Assembly (NCBI GenBank): GCA_009667805.1 | Contig: CM019067.1 | Coordinates: 245,989,721-246,053,720, forward strand | Origin: Leptobrachium leishanense | Taxonomy: Eukaryota; Chordata; Amphibia; Anura; Megophryidae | Length of the DNA stretch: 64,000 bases | Reading direction: 5' to 3' | Shown: positions 56,729-64,000 of the stretch, in pieces | Layout of the letters: the number at the start of each line of letters is the position of its first letter | How positions within the stretch are numbered: position 1 is the stretch's first letter | Translations under genes and position numbers: made by a program | The notes under the pieces: model-generated | Databases searched by the model: none | What the model was told of the DNA's origin: nothing | Seen by the model: the letters and a program-made list of their open reading frames with translations, nothing else

Positions 56729-58779
56729 TACAGTTGTGTTCAAAATTATTCAACCCCCATTGCTGTAAAGGGTTTTAGGGAATTTAGTGTACATTTGTAA
56801 TTGTATTCAGAATGAAATCCTACAAGGACGTTTTAAAGAACCATATGCAACTAAAATGACATCAATTGGTTTTGTAGTAGTAAATGTTTCTTTTGTGAAT
56901 TCTTCATTGACACAATTATTCAACCCCTTAAAGACCACCACTCTGAAGAACAGAGGTTCATTCAAGTGTTTTCAAACAGGTATTGAAAACACCTGTGGAT
57001 GTCACGGAGCAGCAATAAAGCATAATAAGCACCAATTAGGTAGCTTTAAAATGACTGTGATACTCAGCTCATTCTAGACATTTACTGGTGTGGTTACAAA
57101 CATGGTGAAGTCAAGAGAATGGTCCAGGAAGACAAGAGAAGAGGTGATTACTCTTCACAGGAAGGGCAATGGCTATAAGAAGATTGCAAAGATGTTAAAC
57201 ATACCAAGAGAGACCATAGGAAGCATCATTCGCAAATTCAAGGCAAAGGGCACTGTTGAAACGCTACCTGGTCGTGTCAGAAAGAAGATGCTGACTTCGA
57301 CTGCTGTGCGCTACCTGAAGTGTAGAGTGGAGAAAAGTCCCCGTGTGACTGAGGAACTGAGAAAAGATTTGTCAGATGTGGGTACTGAAGTTTCAGCTCA
57401 GACAATACGGCGCACGCTGCGTAATGAAGGCCTCCATGCCAAAACTCCCAGGCGCACCCCCTTGCTGTCTCCAAAGAATAAGAAGAGTCGACTGCAGCAT
57501 AGGCGACTCTACAGGGGGGCAAGGGGGGGCAATTGCCCCCCCTAGGTTAATCCTTGCCCCCCCATGTGCCCCCCACCAAAAATCAGCATCCAGCTTCCCA
57601 CACTTCTTCGGACCAACATATCTCCGTTGCTATGCATCGTATATGGAAGAACTAGGTGTCATTCGAAAGGCAGATTCTGGCCTTTCCAATGATACCCAAC
57701 ATGACCATATTCAGTGTGAAGTATAAGTCATAAAACATTAAATAAAAACGTGTACTTAAACATTTTCACAGGGTTGAAATGGCTCAGCAGTGAAATGGTT
57801 AATGTTCAGACTATACACTACATTGTGTATTACGTTAGTTTTTGCCTTGGTTTTAGTTGTATATTAAGGTTAATGGGCAGGCTTCATCCCTTACAGATAT
57901 ACATTTGTTTTTTCCTTGATTAATGGCATTTTACAGGTTAAGGGGTAGCCTAAATGCCACATTGTTTATTATTTTTATTGTATTTCTCTGGGTTTATGGA
58001 ATTTTAGGGGGTTATTATGGAAGTTAGAATCTAAAGGGTCTAATGATCTTTAGATCCTCTGCTTTCCGTCACATTTCGGGGAATTTATTTTTCCGAAAAT
58101 AAGGTGAATTCCCTATTTAGCGAATGGTCACTGTAATTTGCTAAAAGTGGAGTCGCTGAAGCAGCTATCAGACATTCAGCGAAAACTGCCGAATTGCAGC
58201 AAATAAAATATTGAATTTAAGTATCAGGTTAGCACAACAAAAAAAGGCATCATTGCATCACATTAATCATTGCATCACATTACTCTGGGGTTTTGGAATC
58301 TTATTTATATATACTTATTTAGGGCACTATTACCTGGTGTGAGTTAACCCTTGCGTCGGCGTGATTTTGCGTTAGCGCCTGGTTAATTGAGTCTAGCGCC
58401 TGACCAACAGATCGTTTGCTTCCCACTACAAACGGGAAAAATCACTTTGTGCGTTGCTATTAGCGATTTGTACCACGTGCTTAATGTACTTTCCGCGTCC
58501 TATACTTAACACAGGGAGTGCTAGAGATCTCTAGCGCTTTTGCAGCTAACAGATCACTTGGTGCCAGCACTAAATTTTTTGAGGTGCACTAATTGCAACA
58601 TTTTACCTACTGCTCAACCCTGGTGCTAACTCCAGAAAAACTAGGTCCTCGTCCAAAATTAATAGGCAATTGAAAGGAATGCAGCACAGGTGTTCTCTTG
58701 GCCCCATACACCATAGTAATGGATATGGTCAGCAATGTCGCTGCTATTGCAGTAAGCTCTATTATAAATGTATCCTTTG

Positions 58780-60406
<1,627 letters not shown>

Positions 60407-60936
60407 TATATCCTAATTCTAATATATTGCCACATTTTATGCTGGGGGTATTCATAGTATGTAAGCAGTTGATTATTAGGGTGACTGTGTGGACCATGTT
60501 TAAAGGGACACGTGAATAAGTCTTGCCCTGAAACATGTATTATTGCTATGCTGCAGCAGGGAAATTGTTGTCGCTCACCTGGCCTTCCTTTTGGATCTAT
60601 TAAATGCAGTGTAATGATTCTACATGCTGCTGGGAGGCATTTATCATGCAATGCCCATCAGCCTTAATATATGTATGCATCAAAACATGGATGATACGGC
60701 CACCGTGGAGGATTTTAATAATGCAGGGGTGTGAGGTTATTCACTGGATGTGTTCATATTCAAGCTTGTGAGGGCGGGGGATAGGTATGGAAAAGAAAAA
60801 CAGTTCTATCCTGTACACAACCGCATTAGCGCTGGGTCTCAGCCCGGGTCTTAGAGTTTCCCTAGCGTGAACCAAAGGACCTTGTTCATGGACTACTGCA
60901 GACAAGGTGATCTGTTAGTAGGTTGTCAGGCACTAA

Positions 60937-61118
60937 CAGGGTTATTCAGAAAGCGGTGAAAAGCAGGAGAATGACTGGAGAATGGAAAATTCTAGGTCAA
61001 AATAGCCGATTTGGAAAGTGAGATGACTGAGAGAATTTTTCTGGTTTGGCTATTTTGACCAAGAATTTTCCATTCACCAGTCATTCTCCTGCTTTTCACC
61101 GCTCTCTGAATAACCCTG
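60937..61118. mobile_element. Palindromic MITE, copy 4
   Basis: 182 bp with CAGGGTTATTCAGA and complement ends and a clean TAA duplication (60934-60936 and 61119-61121). Both arms read GCGGTGAAAAGC where copies 1 and 3 read GAGGTGAAAA. It sits inside the 58322-61190 element, at the deepest level of the nest. Confidence 0.85.
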
Positions 61119-61207
61119 TAAGTTTTAGCGACTCGCACAAAATGTTTCCTTTAGCGATGGTGTTTTAGCTCACACCAGGTGATAGGGCCCTTAGTTTTAT
61201 TCAGTGA

Positions 61208-61606
<399 letters not shown>

Positions 61607-62167
61607 TGAGGCTTGGGAGACGTTGGACCTTTCAACAGGACAATGATCCCAAGCATACCTCCAAGTCCACTAGAGCATGGTTGCAGATTAAAGGCTGGAA
61701 CATTTTGTTGTGGCCATCGCAGTCACCAGACTTAAATCCGATTGAGAACCTCTGGTGGGACTTAAAGAAAGCAGTTGCAGTGCGCAAGCCTATGAATGTG
61801 TCTGGAGGCTTTTGCCCATGATGAATGGGCGAAGATACCCGTAGATCGCTGCAAGACACTTGTGTCAAGCTATGCTTCACGTTTAAAAGCTGTTATAACT
61901 GTAAAAGGATGTACTAAGGATGTACTAACTGTAAAAGGAAGTACTAAGATTGAATGTCACTTGGGGGTTGAATAAAACTGATAATGATGTGAGCACAGAA
62001 AAGACATTTGTGGTTATTTCATTATAAATGTTATGTTAGATTTGTCTGACCTACACGTGCCTCTTTGATTTAATTGTAAGCAAGATGACTGAATGATCAA
62101 AATCAATGTCAAACTGGCCAAAACACTCAATTTCAGTGGGGGTTGAATAATTTTGAACACAACTGTA

Positions 62168-63950
62168 TATATATATATATATATAATTTGAATGTCCTAC
62201 ATATAGTGATTGTTTTGAACTTTTCATATGATGTACTCTGTTACCTATGGTTTTGATACATACGGGGAGGGGGGGTCACAATTATAGACCGTATAATACA
62301 ACAAAGCTCATTTTTATTATAACACTAATTTCTAATCTTATTTTTCAAAGTAGATAAAAAACACCATGGTAGGATTACCAATAATTCCAACTTTCACATT
62401 TTATCACTAGCGCTATACCACAGTATATAATGGAAAACGATAATTTTGTTACTTCTGAAACTGTAAAACTACCCATAACCTGCAATGAGTCTAGTCCATC
62501 TTTGTTAATCAAATCCTGGTAATAAATTTGATACCATTGATCATTTTTATAATGCTATTCAGTAAGGCCTCTTCGCTTTCCAAAAATATATTAAAAATAA
62601 AAGAAAACTGATATAATACTCCTTGTAAAGGAACAGATCACAATAGACCATTATATGTTTTTAACTGATTTACTCAACTAAAGTTATCCCCAGTCTATAC
62701 AATCTTTACATCCTCCAATTAGGCAAAAATAAATATTTTACTGAAAAATAAATTCAGAACTTGGAATCCATTTCAGTATTGAGCAAAAGTAAAATGTTTA
62801 AGAAGAATCACTTTCATACGGATGCATGCTTTCTTACTTATTAATAAATGTATGTTTTTTTAACATTATTACATTTTGATTTTGTAATCTCTTTGAAATA
62901 AGCTTTTTACTATATTAAAAAAGACAAAAGAATAATTCATGACAAAAAAATATATTTTAAGGCTAACAGAAGTAAACATTCCTACATCCAAAATGTAAAA
63001 GGCAAAATTTTTTTAATAAAAGCTTAATTTTTTTTATATTGCCATTTTCTCTATCATAATTTATGGTGATTTTTATTTTTATTTACCAAATTAGGATTGT
63101 TAGAAGGTCATCTTATAATTATAATTAAACTGTTTACTTATAAATACCTTTCTAGCATTCCTCCACCTAAACATTTACGTATTTCAATGGGACTATATTA
63201 GTTCTCATCATGGTCTTGACTAAATCTGTATGATCTTGTATGCACTTGTGGCCTCCATATTAAATTTGATGTCACTCATAGTTGTCATGATCTCTGCCTG
63301 GAAACACCCATCTTGAGTCTACACTCTACACTTTTGATGCTGGACACTACTTGCTATGGCCTACTGAACACACTCAGTTGTCAGCCTTTCTGACATAATT
63401 TCCTTGGCCAATATAAATCAGGAATGAGCATGATTACTGTTTAGTCTAATCATTCTTTACTGTGATCACCTTATAAATCGAGATTACTTTTACTGGAGAA
63501 ATTATAGACTGTATCACTTCTTAAGGAATAACTATGAGCTTTGGTGGCCATTTGCACCCACCTCCTGAGAGAGAGTGCACTACTTGGTATTATTTTGTAT
63601 ATGTTAGGGAGCTAGTTGCATTAAGAGATTGATTTAAGTGTCTGAGGTTGAAGAGTTTGCCCCATCCCTCCCATTCCCATTGTGCCTCAACCAATCTGTA
63701 ATCTTGCATAGGCCATCTAGGCCTGGGTCAGGGCAGCACATTGGGGTACATCATTTGTTTCTAATGTTCGTTCTTTTAGAAGTCTAGTATATTTGAAGTG
63801 AGCAGGTGTATAACAGAGCTGAAAATCAATAAACCTCCAACAATAAGTCTATAAACCATAATAAAAAATGTCAGAATTGACTGCATTACATTGTTATTGC
63901 ATAAATAGCCCCAATAGGGCATAACTATTTGTCTTACTTTCATGTTTATA
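62168..63950. other. A/T-rich unassigned DNA
   Basis: Starts with a TA run, then very A/T-rich DNA to about 63100 and a more balanced stretch to 63950. No frame, RNA gene or transposon end recognised. Confidence 0.45.
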
Positions 63951-64000
63951 GAAACATAGAAACCTAGAAAATGTCGGCAGATAAGAACCTTTTGGCCCAT
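63951..64000 (-). repeat. CR1-like LINE 3' end, cut by window edge
   Basis: The minus-strand 3' tail of the 23537 and 45317 subfamily: 'atagaaacatagaaacctag' then 'gtcggcagataagaacctt'. The rest lies beyond the window. Confidence 0.7.

Overview
The window is vertebrate nuclear DNA, most likely from an amphibian (probably a frog). The inference rests on A/T-rich sequence packed with many families of cut-and-paste DNA transposons (Tc1/mariner, hAT, TTAA-flanked piggyBac/Kolobok-type elements and elements with 3-bp target duplications), CR1-like and L2-like LINE 3' ends, and tRNA-derived SINEs. I see no host protein-coding exon, rRNA or intact tRNA gene. Every recognisable reading frame belongs to a transposable element and is broken. 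Species and genomic locus cannot be read from the sequence.

Layout. 1-9.8 kb: mostly unassigned A/T-rich sequence with a TTAA element (4143-4544), a truncated 3-bp-TSD element (6474-7139) and a small mariner-type DNA-binding-domain remnant (minus strand, 7862-8008). 9.8-23 kb: dense in MITEs. These include two inverted copies of a piggyBac-like element built of consecutive hairpins (10493-11948 and 21805-23022), several TTAA elements, a perfect 8-bp-TSD hAT MITE (13631-13768), a composite 3-bp-TSD element carrying a SINE and a MITE (15527-16862) and foldback elements. 23-33 kb: CR1 and L2 LINE fragments, one almost full-length Tc1-like element with long terminal inverted repeats (25514-27129), a SINE, and two unassigned tracts with the look of conserved non-coding DNA. 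33.5-47.5 kb: a 2.3-kb non-autonomous hAT with an element nested in it (33591-35883), more foldback elements, a CR1 insertion inside a MITE (38128-39470), hAT elements and a CR1 3' end with a readable reverse-transcriptase C-terminus (45317-46018). 48.9-50.3 kb: a 72-bp minisatellite followed by about 0.8 kb of polypurine DNA. 51.3-52.2 kb: a second copy of a 0.9-kb element. 56.7-62.2 kb: a four-level nest of transposons.

The elements do not form a pathway, but they record an insertion history. Many boundaries are confirmed by exact target-site duplications (8 bp for hAT, TTAA, TA for Tc1, 3 bp for the Harbinger-like families), and two insertions can be compared with an unfilled copy of the same host repeat in this window. 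The most unusual observation is that inverted-repeat arms co-vary: within a copy the two arms match, while between copies both arms have changed together. This is seen in the hairpin-chain elements and in the 180-bp palindromic MITEs.
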